Shown one piece after another: positions 1 through 9,339 of a stretch of 64,000 nt of DNA. A program made the translations under genes and the position numbers. Where the stretch lies: the NCBI GenBank assembly GCA_030348385.1, contig JAUCFP010000006.1:4677501-4741500 (forward strand), in the 5' to 3' direction. The first letter of the stretch is position 1. Each line of letters begins with the position of its first letter. The notes beneath the pieces were generated by a model, which did not search any database, was not told the DNA's origin, and worked only from the letters and a program-made list of their open reading frames with translations. Source of the stretch: Cytobacillus sp. NJ13. GTDB taxonomy: Bacteria; Bacillota; Bacilli; Bacillales; Cytobacillaceae.

Positions 1-216
1 AGCATGTCGTTAACAGAGTTCTTTGCCCGTAAGGAAGAGACAGAAGAACATGTTAAACTCAAGGTTTGCATTGTGCAGAACGGCGACACAATTGATGCCA
101 TTGCTGAAAGGTATGAGATACCAGCACAGCAGCTATTAAGGGTGAATCACCTTGAAATCAATCAGGATATTTATGAAGGGCAAGTGCTGTACATTCCTGT
201 AGCGGTAGCCCATTAA
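1..216 (+). CDS. spoVID: Stage VI sporulation protein D, C-terminal LysM end (partial)
   Basis: The reading frame is open from the first base of the window, so only the last 71 codons are present. The fragment is a single LysM domain: a V-Q-x-G-D-T-I-D-A-I-A-x-R-Y core followed by I-P-x-x-Q-L-L-R-V-N and a closing Y-E-G-Q-V-L-Y-I-P. In B. subtilis SpoVID ends in a LysM domain and is encoded just before ysxE and valS, the same order as here. SpoVID encases the forespore with coat protein and binds SafA, whose gene lies at 30.8 kb in this window. Identification rests on domain plus synteny; the long N-terminal part lies outside the window. Confidence 0.85.
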   Translation, partial: SMSLTEFFARKEETEEHVKLKVCIVQNGDTIDAIAERYEIPAQQLLRVNHLEINQDIYEGQVLYIPVAVAH

Positions 217-316
217 ATGATTAAAAGGCTGAGCAGGTATTGATAACCCGCTCAGCTATTTTTGTATAGCCAATATATTTCAGAATAACATCATTTTTTC
301 TCATTCTGGAAAGTGA

Positions 317-1384
317 GTGGTTAAGGTGGAAGAAAAAAATCGGCTGCGGAAAGTCTCCCCTATTTTAAATCATTATTCATTAGAGCCGCATTTTGTAGAG
401 GAGTTTGGGAGAGTTCAGAAGGTTTACAGTAGCAAAGGTGTGTTTGCTTTGAAGAAAATAAAGCCTCAGCATGGAGCGGATTTTATAAGGCATGTACAAA
501 CTCTCTTTCAAAAAGGCTATAACAGAATTGTCCCTATTTACCCGACGGTTGATGGAAGATATGCAGTGCTCCATCAGAATGAATTATTTTATATAATGCC
601 CTGGATGCCCAATGAAGAAAAGGAGGACAGATTTGAGAGGCATCAGCAGATGCTGAGGGAACTGGCAAGACTGCACACATTGTCCTCGCGGGAAGTTCCT
701 ATAAAAAAGGATGACCGAACCGAACATTATGAAAAAACATTGCAGGAATGGGAGAAAGAAAAGGAATTTTTGGAGGGATTCATCGAAGCCTGCGAAAGAA
801 AAGAGTATATGTCTCCTTTTGAACTAATGTTTTCCCTATATTATCACGACGTCAGCCAGGCATTGAAATTCTCCACAAACAAATTTAAAGATTGGTATGA
901 AAAAACAAAAGAAAGTGACAAAGCACGAACGGTAATCATTCATGGTAAAGTTTCAACCGAACATTTTCTGTACGATGAAAGGGGATATGGGTACTTCACG
1001 AATTTTGAAAATGCTAGACAGGGGTCGCCGCTCCATGATATATTGCCGTTCTTATCAAGAACACTGAAAACTTATCCAAAAAGATCCGAAGAATGTGTAG
1101 AGTGGATTTACACTTATATGAAATACTTTCCATTCAGAGACGATGAGATGCTGCTGTTTCAAAGCTACTTTGCTCATCCGAGTCCTATTATCAGGGCTGC
1201 TGAACAATATTATAAAGGGGAAGGAAAAAGGGGAGAAAGAAAGGCTGTCCAGCATTTGCAAAGGCAGTATTGGCTTTTGAAAAATATTGAATATGCTGTA
1301 ATGAGAATTGATGAGATCGAGAGGCAAAAACAAGAAGCTAAGGCAGCTGCCGAAGCTCAAGCGCAAGAAGGAGCCCAAAGCTAA
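317..1384 (+). CDS. ysxE: Spore coat protein YsxE, CotS-family pseudokinase
   Basis: A 355-residue protein with an aminoglycoside-phosphotransferase-like kinase fold, as in the CotS/YsxE/YutH spore coat family. It sits directly after spoVID, the B. subtilis ysxE position. The catalytic loop near residues 209-217 reads H-G-K-V-S-T-E-H-F where active kinases have H-G-D-x-x-x-x-N, and the following Mg-binding D-F-D is N-F-E. Catalytic activity is therefore unlikely and a scaffolding role in the coat is inferred. The start is GTG at 317; another GTG three codons on (326) is equally possible because neither has a strong Shine-Dalgarno (SD) sequence. The C-terminus is Gln/Ala/Glu-rich. An 8-bp inverted repeat spans the stop codon. 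Confidence 0.88.
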   Translation: MVKVEEKNRLRKVSPILNHYSLEPHFVEEFGRVQKVYSSKGVFALKKIKPQHGADFIRHVQTLFQKGYNRIVPIYPTVDGRYAVLHQNELFYIMPWMPNEEKEDRFERHQQMLRELARLHTLSSREVPIKKDDRTEHYEKTLQEWEKEKEFLEGFIEACERKEYMSPFELMFSLYYHDVSQALKFSTNKFKDWYEKTKESDKARTVIIHGKVSTEHFLYDERGYGYFTNFENARQGSPLHDILPFLSRTLKTYPKRSEECVEWIYTYMKYFPFRDDEMLLFQSYFAHPSPIIRAAEQYYKGEGKRGERKAVQHLQRQYWLLKNIEYAVMRIDEIERQKQEAKAAAEAQAQEGAQS

Positions 1385-1399
1385 AAGATGCGGGCTCCT
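1369..1399. terminator. Inverted repeat between convergent ysxE and small membrane gene
   Basis: AGGAGCCC at 1369-1376 is perfectly complementary to GGGCTCCT at 1392-1399, with a 15-nt loop holding the ysxE stop codon. It lies where two convergent genes meet. There is no convincing T tract, so termination function is only plausible. Confidence 0.4.
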
Positions 1400-1589
1400 A
1401 AACCAATTGAAGATGGAAAGCAATAGCAATCAGAATGAACAGCGATAGCAGCAGTACATCAAAGGTGGTAGGCAGCAAAATTGTTCTTATGCCTTGAAAA
1501 ACACAGAACGGGATAATGAACTGTGCACACACATTCCTGAAAGTTCTTAACCAGGGAGGCAGTGTGTAAGGATTATATTTTCTTCTCAT
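1398..1589 (-). CDS. Small conserved-looking membrane protein, unknown function
   Basis: A 63-residue protein starting at ATG 1589, chosen because AAAGGGG lies about 9 nt upstream; a TTG seven codons earlier has no such site. The N-terminal third is basic and aromatic (M-R-R-K-Y-N-P-Y-T-L-P-P-W-L). It is followed by two hydrophobic stretches (about residues 22-37 and 44-62), so it is probably a two-pass membrane protein with a cytoplasmic or amphipathic N-terminus. It is convergent with ysxE and lies upstream of the valS T-box. The family is not recognised by name. Good SD spacing and protein-like composition support a real gene. Confidence 0.65.
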   Translation of the reverse strand: MRRKYNPYTLPPWLRTFRNVCAQFIIPFCVFQGIRTILLPTTFDVLLLSLFILIAIAFHLQLV

Positions 1590-1776
1590 TGTCGCATGCC
1601 CCTTTCCCAAATGTTCATATGTATATTCTATGATTCATTTTTCGGTAAAGTGCCTATTTTTGTTTCTTTCCTGTATAACGGCATAGTTAAACTCCCCTTA
1701 AGAAGTTTTTTCAGGCAATATCATCATCACTTCGATGGAAATAATGAATAATATATAAAAAACTCGGGTATCCTTA

Positions 1777-1806
1777 TTGACTATAACAGTCTTTTTTCGG
1801 TAGTAT
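1777..1806 (+). promoter_or_regulatory. Sigma-A-type promoter for the valS T-box transcript
   Basis: TTGACT at 1777-1782 and TAGTAT at 1801-1806 are separated by 18 bp. Start of transcription would fall about 20 nt before stem I of the T-box. Confidence 0.6.
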
Positions 1807-1830
1807 ATTTTATATATATAATTGTATATC

Positions 1831-2110
1831 GATGCTAAGACAGGGAAGAGTACAATGGCCATTTGCCTTTAAGAGAGGAAAACCAGCAGCTGAAAGGTTA
1901 TCCAGGCAGAACCGTTGGAAGGTCGCCCTAGAGCATCTTTTGCGAAAGGCTTCAGCCAAGTAGTAAAAGACGGGAAATCCGTTATCTGTTTAAGTGTCAA
2001 TCTCTATAAGAATGTCTTTCCATGATTTTCTTTAGTGATTGAAAAAAAGGTGGTACCGCGAAACAAACTCCATTCGTCCTTTTATGGCGAATGGAGTTTT
2101 TTATTTTTTA
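1831..2110 (+). ncRNA. T-box riboswitch controlling valS (GUC valine specifier)
   Basis: The leader carries the T-box core AAGGTGGTACCGCG at 2047-2060. A terminator follows, formed by AACTCCATTCG (2066-2076) pairing with CGAATGGAGTT (2088-2098) and a T-rich tract. The base of stem I is GATGCT (1831-1836) with AGCATC (1932-1937), and AGGG/CCCT extend it. An AGTA loop-E motif lies opposite GAA-G-GTC, placing GUC at 1922-1924 as the specifier codon for tRNA-Val. Uncharged tRNA-Val would stabilise the antiterminator and let transcription enter valS. Confidence 0.95.
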
Positions 2111-2139
2111 GGATTGTTTTTAGAAAGGAAGAATGACAC

Positions 2140-4785
2140 ATGGATAATAATGAATTATCAATGCCGACGAAATATGATCCTCAGGGGATTGAAAAAGGAC
2201 GATATGATTGGTGGCTGGAAGGGAAGTTCTTTGAAGCAAAAGACGACGAAACTAAGCAGCCCTATACAATTGTGATTCCGCCTCCGAACGTAACAGGAAA
2301 GCTTCATCTTGGCCATGCATGGGATACGACCCTTCAGGATATCCTCACCCGGATGAAGCGTATGCAGGGATACGATGTTTTATGGCTTCCAGGCATGGAC
2401 CATGCGGGTATTGCCACTCAGGCAAAGGTCGAAGAAAAGCTTCGCAATGAAGGCAAAAGCCGCTATGATTTAGGCCGTGAGAAGTTCGTAGAAGAAACTT
2501 GGAAATGGAAAGAGGAGTACGCCAGCCATATCCGCCAGCAATGGTCAAAGCTTGGATTAGGGCTTGATTACAGCCGTGAACGCTTCACCCTTGATGAAGG
2601 CTTATCAAAAGCTGTTAGAGAAGTTTTCGTTTCACTTTATAATAAAGGTTTGATTTATCGCGGTGAGTACATCATCAACTGGGATCCGTCTACGAAAACG
2701 GCCCTTTCTGATATCGAAGTTATTTATAAGGATGTTCAAGGTGCTTTCTACCATATGAGATATCCTCTGACAGATGGCTCAGGACATATCGAAATTGCCA
2801 CTACACGCCCTGAAACGATGCTTGGCGATACAGCTGTAGCAGTACACCCGGAAGATGACCGCTATAAGCATTTAATCGGCAAAACGGTTAAACTGCCGAT
2901 CACAGGACGAGAAATTCCGATTGTTGCAGATGATTATGTAGAAATGGATTTCGGGTCAGGCGCAGTAAAAATTACGCCGGCTCATGACCCAAATGATTTT
3001 GAAATAGGAAATCGCCACAATCTTGAAAGAATTCTTGTAATGAATGAAGACGGCACAATGAACAGCAGAGCCGGTAAATACCAAGGTATGGACCGCTTTG
3101 AATGCCGCAAGCAAATTGTGAAGGATCTTCAGGAAGAAGGAGTTCTTTTCAAAATTGAAGAACATATGCATTCTGTGGGCCATTCAGAGCGCAGCGGCGC
3201 AGTTGTTGAACCTTACCTTTCAACACAATGGTTTGTAAAAATGCAGCCTCTTGCTAATGAAGCCATCGCTCTTCAAACTAAAGAGGAAAAAGTAAACTTT
3301 GTTCCAGAGCGATTTGAAAAAACGTATCTGCGCTGGATGGAAAATATTCGTGACTGGTGTATTTCACGCCAGCTTTGGTGGGGCCACCGCATCCCGGCCT
3401 GGTACCACAAAGAGACAGGTGAGGTTTTCGTAGGGCACGAAGCACCTGAAGATATTGAAAACTGGGAGCAGGACAAAGATGTTTTGGATACCTGGTTCAG
3501 TTCAGCCCTATGGCCATTTTCAACAATGGGCTGGCCGGATACTGACTCAAGCGATTTCAAGAGATACTATCCGACTGCTGCTCTGGTAACTGGCTATGAC
3601 ATCATTTTCTTCTGGGTATCACGAATGATCTTCCAGGGTCTCGAATTTACAGGAGAGCGTCCATTCCAGGATGTATTAATTCATGGTCTTGTTCGTGACT
3701 CTCAAGGACGCAAGATGAGTAAGTCCCTTGGAAATGGCGTTGATCCAATGGATGTAATCGATCAGTATGGAGCTGATTCACTCCGTTATTTCCTTTCTAC
3801 AGGAAGCTCACCGGGACAGGATCTGCGCTTCAGTATGGAAAAGGTTGAGGCAACATGGAACTTTGCCAATAAAATCTGGAACGCATCCCGCTTTGCATTA
3901 ATGAACATGGATGGATTAACATACGAAGAAATTGATTTGAGCGGTGAAAAGTCTGTTGCTGACAAATGGATATTAACCCGTTTGAATGAAACAATTGAGA
4001 CGGTTACAAGATTGTCTGACCGCTACGAATTTGGCGAGGTTGGCCGAGTGTTATATAACTTCATCTGGGATGACTTCTGTGATTGGTATATCGAAATGGC
4101 GAAGCTTCCGCTGTATGGAGAAGATGAAGCTGCCAAGAAAACAACCCGTTCCATCCTGGCATATGTTCTGGACAATACAATGCGTCTGCTGCATCCATTT
4201 ATGCCATTTATCACGGAAGAAATTTGGCAGAACCTCCCTCATTCAGGTGAATCCATTACGGTTGCCCAGTGGCCGGCAGTAAACGATGAGTACACAGATA
4301 ACCAGGCTGCAAATGAAATGAAGCTGCTTGTAGAAATCATTCGCACTGTCCGCAACAGCCGTGCTGAAGTGAACACGCCGATGAGCAAGAAAATTAAAAT
4401 GATGGTTAAAGCTAAGGATGAGGAAATTCTGGGTACACTGGAAAATAACCGTGCCTATATTGAACGATTCTGTAATCCTGAAGAACTAGTGCTGGCTCAG
4501 AATGTTGAGACTCCTGATAAGGCGATGACAGCAGTTGTGACTGGGGCAGAAATTATTCTTCCGCTTAAAGGCCTGATTAACATTGAAGAAGAAGTTGCCC
4601 GCCTTCAGAAAGAGTGGGATAAATTAAATAAAGAAGTTGAAAGAGTCCAGAAGAAACTTTCAAATGAAGGCTTTATTAAAAAGGCGCCTGAAAAGGTAAT
4701 TGAAGAAGAGAAAGCAAAAGAACAAGACTACAGCGAGAAGAGAGCAGCTGTAGAAGCTCGCATTAAAGAGCTAAAAGGAGAATAA
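2140..4785 (+). CDS. valS: Valyl-tRNA synthetase
   Basis: An 881-residue class Ia aminoacyl-tRNA synthetase that charges tRNA-Val and edits misactivated threonine. The HIGH-type signature is H-L-G-H at residues 56-59 after P-P-N-V-T-G-K. The KMSKS loop is intact near residue 525 (R-K-M-S-K-S-L-G-N). Between them lies the CP1 editing insertion (including T-T-R-P-E-T and [14 protein letters not shown]). The C-terminus from about residue 815 is the charged coiled coil typical of ValRS. ATG 2140 follows AGAAAGGAAG. Expression is controlled by the upstream T-box. folC follows 70 nt downstream, as in B. subtilis. Confidence 0.97.
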   Translation: MDNNELSMPTKYDPQGIEKGRYDWWLEGKFFEAKDDETKQPYTIVIPPPNVTGKLHLGHAWDTTLQDILTRMKRMQGYDVLWLPGMDHAGIATQAKVEEKLRNEGKSRYDLGREKFVEETWKWKEEYASHIRQQWSKLGLGLDYSRERFTLDEGLSKAVREVFVSLYNKGLIYRGEYIINWDPSTKTALSDIEVIYKDVQGAFYHMRYPLTDGSGHIEIATTRPETMLGDTAVAVHPEDDRYKHLIGKTVKLPITGREIPIVADDYVEMDFGSGAVKITPAHDPNDFEIGNRHNLERILVMNEDGTMNSRAGKYQGMDRFECRKQIVKDLQEEGVLFKIEEHMHSVGHSERSGAVVEPYLSTQWFVKMQPLANEAIALQTKEEKVNFVPERFEKTYLRWMENIRDWCISRQLWWGHRIPAWYHKETGEVFVGHEAPEDIENWEQDKDVLDTWFSSALWPFSTMGWPDTDSSDFKRYYPTAALVTGYDIIFFWVSRMIFQGLEFTGERPFQDVLIHGLVRDSQGRKMSKSLGNGVDPMDVIDQYGADSLRYFLSTGSSPGQDLRFSMEKVEATWNFANKIWNASRFALMNMDGLTYEEIDLSGEKSVADKWILTRLNETIETVTRLSDRYEFGEVGRVLYNFIWDDFCDWYIEMAKLPLYGEDEAAKKTTRSILAYVLDNTMRLLHPFMPFITEEIWQNLPHSGESITVAQWPAVNDEYTDNQAANEMKLLVEIIRTVRNSRAEVNTPMSKKIKMMVKAKDEEILGTLENNRAYIERFCNPEELVLAQNVETPDKAMTAVVTGAEIILPLKGLINIEEEVARLQKEWDKLNKEVERVQKKLSNEGFIKKAPEKVIEEEKAKEQDYSEKRAAVEARIKELKGE

Positions 4786-4855
4786 TTAATAGTTGAGGAA
4801 GGCGGGTCCATATGAGGGATTCGTCTTCCTTCCTGTATAACGGAGGTGCATATAA

Positions 4856-6169
4856 ATGTTTGCTACTTATGAGGAAGCACTGGGATGGATTCATTCAAGG
4901 CTAAGACTGGGGATGAAGCCGGGTCTGCAAAGGATGGAATGGATGATGGAAAAACTTGGCCATCCCGAGAGAAGAATTAAGTCCGTCCATATTGGCGGAA
5001 CGAATGGAAAAGGCTCAACAGTTACGTTTTTAAGATCCATTCTTCAAGAGGCAGGTTATTCTGTCGGAACTTTTACATCGCCATATTTTGAGAAATTTAA
5101 TGAACGGATTTCTCTTAACGGAATACCAATTAAGGATGAAGATCTTGTTCGCCTTGCTAATGATATATATCCGCTGGCGATTGAATTGGAACAGACGGAA
5201 CTTGGCGGTCCAACCGAGTTTGAAATCATTACCGCTATGGCTTTCCAATATTTTGGCCATGTACAGCCAGTGGATCTCGTTTTGTTTGAAGTGGGACTTG
5301 GCGGAAGGTATGACTCTACTAACATCATCTATCCTGTATTATCAATCATTACAAGCATCGGACTCGACCATACAGCCATCCTTGGGAATACATACGGGGA
5401 AATCGCTTTTGAAAAAGCGGGAATAATTAAACCTGGAATCAGTGTTATTACAGCTGTTAAACAAGAAGAAGCGCTCGCTGTTATTCAAGATAAAGCTTTA
5501 AGCATGAAGTCCCCTGTTTATCAGCTGGGGAATGAGTTTGCTATTTCTGATCATAAATCCCTGGACCTGGGAGAATTCTTCTCCCTTAAGACAGTCTTTC
5601 AGAACTTCTCTGATCTTGAGACAGGAATGAGCGGAAAACATCAGACTGAAAATGCTTCCCTTGCTGTAATGGCAGCAGAGCTTTTAAATAAATTTTATTC
5701 TTTCCTTATAGAAGTAAATCATATAAGAGCCGGATTGAAAAAAGCTTTCTGGCCCGGCCGATTTGAAATTCTATCTGAAGACCCGCTGGTGGTAATAGAT
5801 GGAGCGCATAATGAAGAAGGGATAACTGCCTTAACTGCTGAGCTGAACAACCGTTTTGGAGATAAAAGCAAAAATATTGTATTCGCTGCGCTTGCTGATA
5901 AAAAGCTTGATAAAATGATCAGTAAGCTTGATTCTGCTGCAGATCGCATCACCTTTACCGAATTTGAGTTTCCGAGAGTAGCATCAGCTGAAGATTTATA
6001 TAATCTCAGTAAAAATAGCAGGAGACAGTTTCATACGGACTGGAAAGAGCTATTGGAGGCTGAACTGCGTGAAGCAGGAAAAAACAGCGTGCTGGTTATT
6101 ACTGGATCACTTTACTTCCTCTCAGAAGTGAAGCCTATTTTTTTGAATCTTTTGGAAAAAAATAAATGA
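4856..6169 (+). CDS. folC: Folylpolyglutamate synthase / dihydrofolate synthase
   Basis: A 437-residue Mur-ligase-family enzyme that adds glutamate to folates and makes dihydrofolate from dihydropteroate. The ATP-binding P-loop G-T-N-G-K-G-S-T is at residues 48-55, and V-G-L-G-G-R-Y-D-S-T-N and the C-terminal V-I-D-G-A-H-N-E-E-G motif are present. ATG 4856 is preceded by CGGAGGTG. The gene lies 70 nt after valS, probably in the same transcript. The preceding gap contains an AGGAAG...CTTCCT inverted repeat with no T tract. Length and motifs are normal for the family. Confidence 0.96.
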   Translation: MFATYEEALGWIHSRLRLGMKPGLQRMEWMMEKLGHPERRIKSVHIGGTNGKGSTVTFLRSILQEAGYSVGTFTSPYFEKFNERISLNGIPIKDEDLVRLANDIYPLAIELEQTELGGPTEFEIITAMAFQYFGHVQPVDLVLFEVGLGGRYDSTNIIYPVLSIITSIGLDHTAILGNTYGEIAFEKAGIIKPGISVITAVKQEEALAVIQDKALSMKSPVYQLGNEFAISDHKSLDLGEFFSLKTVFQNFSDLETGMSGKHQTENASLAVMAAELLNKFYSFLIEVNHIRAGLKKAFWPGRFEILSEDPLVVIDGAHNEEGITALTAELNNRFGDKSKNIVFAALADKKLDKMISKLDSAADRITFTEFEFPRVASAEDLYNLSKNSRRQFHTDWKELLEAELREAGKNSVLVITGSLYFLSEVKPIFLNLLEKNK

Positions 6170-6173
6170 AAAT

Positions 6174-6203
6174 ATGACAAAAGTTAGAAAATTTGATAAA
6201 ATG
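6174..6203 (+). promoter_or_regulatory. Putative sigma-A promoter of the GGDEF gene
   Basis: ATGACA and TAAAAT are separated by about 17-18 bp just after folC. If used, transcription begins near 6210. That rules out the TTG at 6193 as the translation start of the next gene. Confidence 0.5.
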
Positions 6204-7968
6204 TTTGTGTTATCCGACTATTTTCCTGAATAAATTGGAGGAGGGGGAAAAGATAGTTAGTTCACCAGCCAAAAAAATAATATGGTTATTATGGATACTG
6301 ATATTTCCTGCAGGTTCCATGCTAACCTATCATTTTTACCCTCCCGATTTTTCAGGACAGGGACTCAGTTTGTTTGCCTTTTTCATATTGATGTTTTTCG
6401 TTTCTTCCATGCCGATGGTAATCAATAATACACCAATCTTTTTAATTCAATGGGTTACGATGGCAGTGTTTTTAACCTTTGGGCTCCTTGCTGAAATGAT
6501 AATGGTACAATTGGGGATCCTGGTACTTCTTTTAAGGCTGAAAATACAAAAGGATCAGCTGTTTCGCCTGCCGCTTAACTCACTTTTGTTCTTTGCATTA
6601 TCTTTATTGAGCGGGCTCGCTTACTTTGCAATGGGAGGCAAAATAGGCGTAGATCTAATAGCCAATCCCCAATATTTCTGGGTCGCTGCAACATACCCGG
6701 TAATCCATTTTACTCTAAATCAGGTATGGATCAGCGTAATTCAGGCTGCATTGTATGGCAGGAAAATATCTTTTCTGGAAAAAGACCTTATATGGGAAAC
6801 TATTACCTCTCTGATAACATTCCCGATCGGCCTTATCCTTTACATATTATATGCTGAAGTGGGAATTCTTGCACTGCTGTTTGTAGGGGTGCCATTTGTA
6901 AGTCTTTCAATCATTCTTCATCTTTATTACTCAAGTGAAAAGGTTATTGATTACCTTCAAAAAGCCGCAGATATAGGACATCAAATGGCAGAGCGCCTTG
7001 ATGTGGATGAGGTTATGGAGCTTTTTATTTTGAAATTTAGCGAAATGATGCCTGTTGACTATGCCTATATTCTGGATATTAAGGATAATAATGAACTTCA
7101 CACGATTTACCGAATTGAGCGTGGCCAAATAAAGCCGAATGACCTTAAGCCTGCCAAAAAAAGTGAGGGAATCAGCGGATTGGTTTTGGGCACCCGAAAA
7201 TCTGCCCTTTTCCATTTGAGGAAGAAATGGAAAAGCATTGCTAAGGAATTCTTGCCTGCAGATGCCGAAAGCATTATTTGTGTTCCGATAGTCCGAAGTG
7301 ATGAAGTATTGGGGATTCTGCTGCTTTCTTCAGCAAAAAAGAGGGCATATGAAAAGTCACAGCTCATGATTGTCGATATTTTATGTTCGCATTTTGCGAT
7401 AGCAATTGAGAATGCAAAGCATTATGAGGAAACAAAAGCCCAAAGCGAGCGCTGTGCGTTAACGAAACTATTCAATTATAGATATATGGAAGCTAAATTA
7501 AATGAAGAATTCAGCAGAATGCAAAATGGTGAAAGAAAACTCCTCTCACTCATCATACTTGACATCGATCATTTTAAAAAAGTGAACGATACTTATGGGC
7601 ACCAAAGCGGAAATGAAATTCTCTGTGAACTGGCTGATCGGCTGACAAATTTAATAGATACGGCAGGAATTGCTGCACGATATGGCGGCGAGGAATTTGT
7701 TGTCTTAATGCCTGAAACCGGGAAAGCCGATGCGATAGGCTGGGCAGAGCTTATCAGGCAGACCATTGCCAACCGTCCATTCATACTCAAACAGAACATT
7801 GATGGAAGAAGCAGCAGCACAAAAGTTTATATAACTGCCTCCATTGGGGTAGCTGCTGCACCTGAAGATGCTGATGATTCACTGGCCCTTATACGCCATG
7901 CTGACCGAGCTTTATATCTTGGGGCTAAGCGTGCAGGGAGGAATAAGGTTGCGGAATATGTGAAGTAA
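6193..7968 (+). CDS. Membrane-anchored GAF-GGDEF diguanylate cyclase
   Basis: Coordinates give the longest frame (591 codons from TTG 6193). The likely start is ATA near 6253, 5-9 nt after a very strong GGAGGAGGGGG site; this leaves 571 residues. The only other in-frame candidate, TTG 6235, abuts that SD and has none of its own. The protein has about seven transmembrane segments, a GAF domain (roughly residues 270-410) and a C-terminal GGDEF domain. The active-site motif is G-G-E-E-F near residue 498 and D-I-D-H-F-K-K-V-N-D-T-Y-G-H is intact, so synthesis of c-di-GMP from GTP is expected. The inhibitory RxxD site five residues before G-G-E-E-F is absent. The ligand sensed is unknown. Confidence 0.88.
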   Translation: MIKCLCYPTIFLNKLEEGEKIVSSPAKKIIWLLWILIFPAGSMLTYHFYPPDFSGQGLSLFAFFILMFFVSSMPMVINNTPIFLIQWVTMAVFLTFGLLAEMIMVQLGILVLLLRLKIQKDQLFRLPLNSLLFFALSLLSGLAYFAMGGKIGVDLIANPQYFWVAATYPVIHFTLNQVWISVIQAALYGRKISFLEKDLIWETITSLITFPIGLILYILYAEVGILALLFVGVPFVSLSIILHLYYSSEKVIDYLQKAADIGHQMAERLDVDEVMELFILKFSEMMPVDYAYILDIKDNNELHTIYRIERGQIKPNDLKPAKKSEGISGLVLGTRKSALFHLRKKWKSIAKEFLPADAESIICVPIVRSDEVLGILLLSSAKKRAYEKSQLMIVDILCSHFAIAIENAKHYEETKAQSERCALTKLFNYRYMEAKLNEEFSRMQNGERKLLSLIILDIDHFKKVNDTYGHQSGNEILCELADRLTNLIDTAGIAARYGGEEFVVLMPETGKADAIGWAELIRQTIANRPFILKQNIDGRSSSTKVYITASIGVAAAPEDADDSLALIRHADRALYLGAKRAGRNKVAEYVK

Positions 7969-7969
7969 A

Positions 7970-8000
7970 AATCCTTTTGTTAGTCAAAAGGATTTTTTTT
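7970..8000 (+). terminator. Rho-independent terminator after the GGDEF gene
   Basis: AATCCTTTTG pairs with CAAAAGGATT across a 5-nt loop and runs into eight T residues. Confidence 0.9.
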
Positions 8001-8111
8001 GTGCGAAAATAAACCTTTAGTGATATACATCATTGAAGTTCATAAAGCTTACACATATACTGTTCAAGTATATTCATATTCAATTGATCATTTTTTTGTT
8101 TTGCAAATTTT

Positions 8112-8150
8112 GGAGGAGGAAACAAGCTGCGGGCATATAACAATATTTGA
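8112..8150 (+). other. Strong SD without a normal gene, upstream of comC
   Basis: GGAGGAGGA at 8112-8120 is followed seven bases later by CTG (8127) and six further sense codons before TGA. Nothing longer is open here. It could be a tiny leader peptide, a remnant of a lost gene, or chance. The rest of 8001-8219 is AT-rich with no recognised element. Confidence 0.3.
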
Positions 8151-8219
8151 GGACCGCTATATCTAATAGGACACTGAGGAAATCAGCTTTCTTGTGCCTG
8201 CGCCGACGCGTTAATATTT

Positions 8220-8978
8220 ATGCTAAATCTCTTAATTATATTATTTTTATTCGGTGCCATACTAGGTTCCTTCTACAATGTAGTTGGCCTAAGAGTTCCT
8301 GAAAATCAATCAATTGTAAAGCCGAGGTCACACTGTAAACACTGTAATCATACTTTATCATGTTTGGAGCTTGTCCCAATTTTTTCTTATGTATTTCTAG
8401 GTGGAAAATGCAGGCGCTGTAAGGTGTCAGTTTCAGCCTTATATCCGGCTGTGGAGCTTTCGACAGGTACTTTGTTTGCTGCTGCTCCATTAATTTTAGG
8501 GTGGACTTCCGAGTTGATTGTTGCCTGGACACTAGTTTCTCTTTTGGTCATTATATTTGTATCTGACTATAAATATATGATCATTCCAAATAAAGTTCTC
8601 TTAGTTTTTGGTGTGACCCTAACAGCAGAACGTATTTTTATTCCTCTTTCTCCTTGGTGGGACAGTTTAGCAGGCGGGGTACTTGGTTTTTTACTGCTTT
8701 TATTTATAGCTGTAATCAGTAAAGGCGGCATGGGTGGAGGAGATATAAAGCTATACTCAGTTATTGGTATTGCTTTAGGTGTGAAGCTTGTTTTGCTTTC
8801 GTTTTTTCTAGCCACTTTGTTTGGAGCATTTCTAGGTGGTATAGGCATGTTTATAGGAGTTGTGAAAAAGGGGAAACCAATTCCATTCGGTCCTTTTATT
8901 GGTATGGGAACAATAATTGCCTACTTTTATGGCAATGAATTGATAAAATGGTACTTTCACTCAGTCCTTTATAAATAG
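8220..8978 (+). CDS. comC: Type IV prepilin-like leader peptidase ComC
   Basis: A 252-residue A24-family aspartic membrane protease that cleaves and methylates ComG-type prepilins for the DNA-uptake pseudopilus. The N-terminal cytoplasmic domain has two CxxC pairs (C39/C42 and C64/C67). The catalytic aspartates are D116 in S-D-Y-K-Y-M-I-I-P-N and D175 in G-M-G-G-G-D-I-K-L. Seven to eight hydrophobic segments follow the family pattern. The gene precedes spoIIB, as in B. subtilis. ATG 8220 has no visible SD and no other in-frame start exists back to the upstream stop, so translation may be weak or regulated. Confidence 0.93.
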   Translation: MLNLLIILFLFGAILGSFYNVVGLRVPENQSIVKPRSHCKHCNHTLSCLELVPIFSYVFLGGKCRRCKVSVSALYPAVELSTGTLFAAAPLILGWTSELIVAWTLVSLLVIIFVSDYKYMIIPNKVLLVFGVTLTAERIFIPLSPWWDSLAGGVLGFLLLLFIAVISKGGMGGGDIKLYSVIGIALGVKLVLLSFFLATLFGAFLGGIGMFIGVVKKGKPIPFGPFIGMGTIIAYFYGNELIKWYFHSVLYK

Positions 8979-9339
8979 TCGGAATTGCCAAGAAATTAAT
9001 GAGTATAAAAAGTGTAATTTTATTTCGAGATTTTTATTTTTTTATATAAAATCAAATGTGGAAATGATAAAATCTCTCTGTTTGTTATATTTTAGAGAAA
9101 ATCCATAACCGCTGTTTGTTTTAAAGGCGAAAAGCGAAGTTTATGCTATTCTGACGGCAATGAAGGACTCCCTATAAATAAATTAGATCCTAAATTAATT
9201 ACAGAAAATCAAACGAAAATCCAAATGAAAAATTTGACGAAATCCTTCCGTAACAAGACGACAAAAGTCTTGTTATTTTTTTTTTTCCTTATGTTAGGAT
9301 GAAAACAATTCAGGAAACGGTACGGAAGGAGGATGAGAT
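8979..9339 (+). other. AT-rich comC-spoIIB intergenic region with candidate leader RNA
   Basis: This 361-nt gap contains no protein-like frame. At 9121-9180 a run including AAAGGCGAAAAGC and GACGGCAATGAAGG loosely resembles the two conserved halves of a GEMM-I (c-di-GMP) aptamer, but the match is imperfect. A good terminator follows at 9252-9290 and the spoIIB start lies 50 nt after it. Confidence 0.3.
9252..9292 (+). terminator. Intrinsic terminator upstream of spoIIB
   Basis: ACAAGAC, a 7-nt loop and GTCTTGT are followed by about eleven T residues. It either ends the comC transcript or acts as an attenuator for spoIIB. Confidence 0.85.

Noticed and set aside
4796..4840. AGGAAG...CTTCCT inverted repeat between valS and folC as a terminator
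   Set aside because: The stem is short and has no following T tract; valS and folC are probably co-transcribed.
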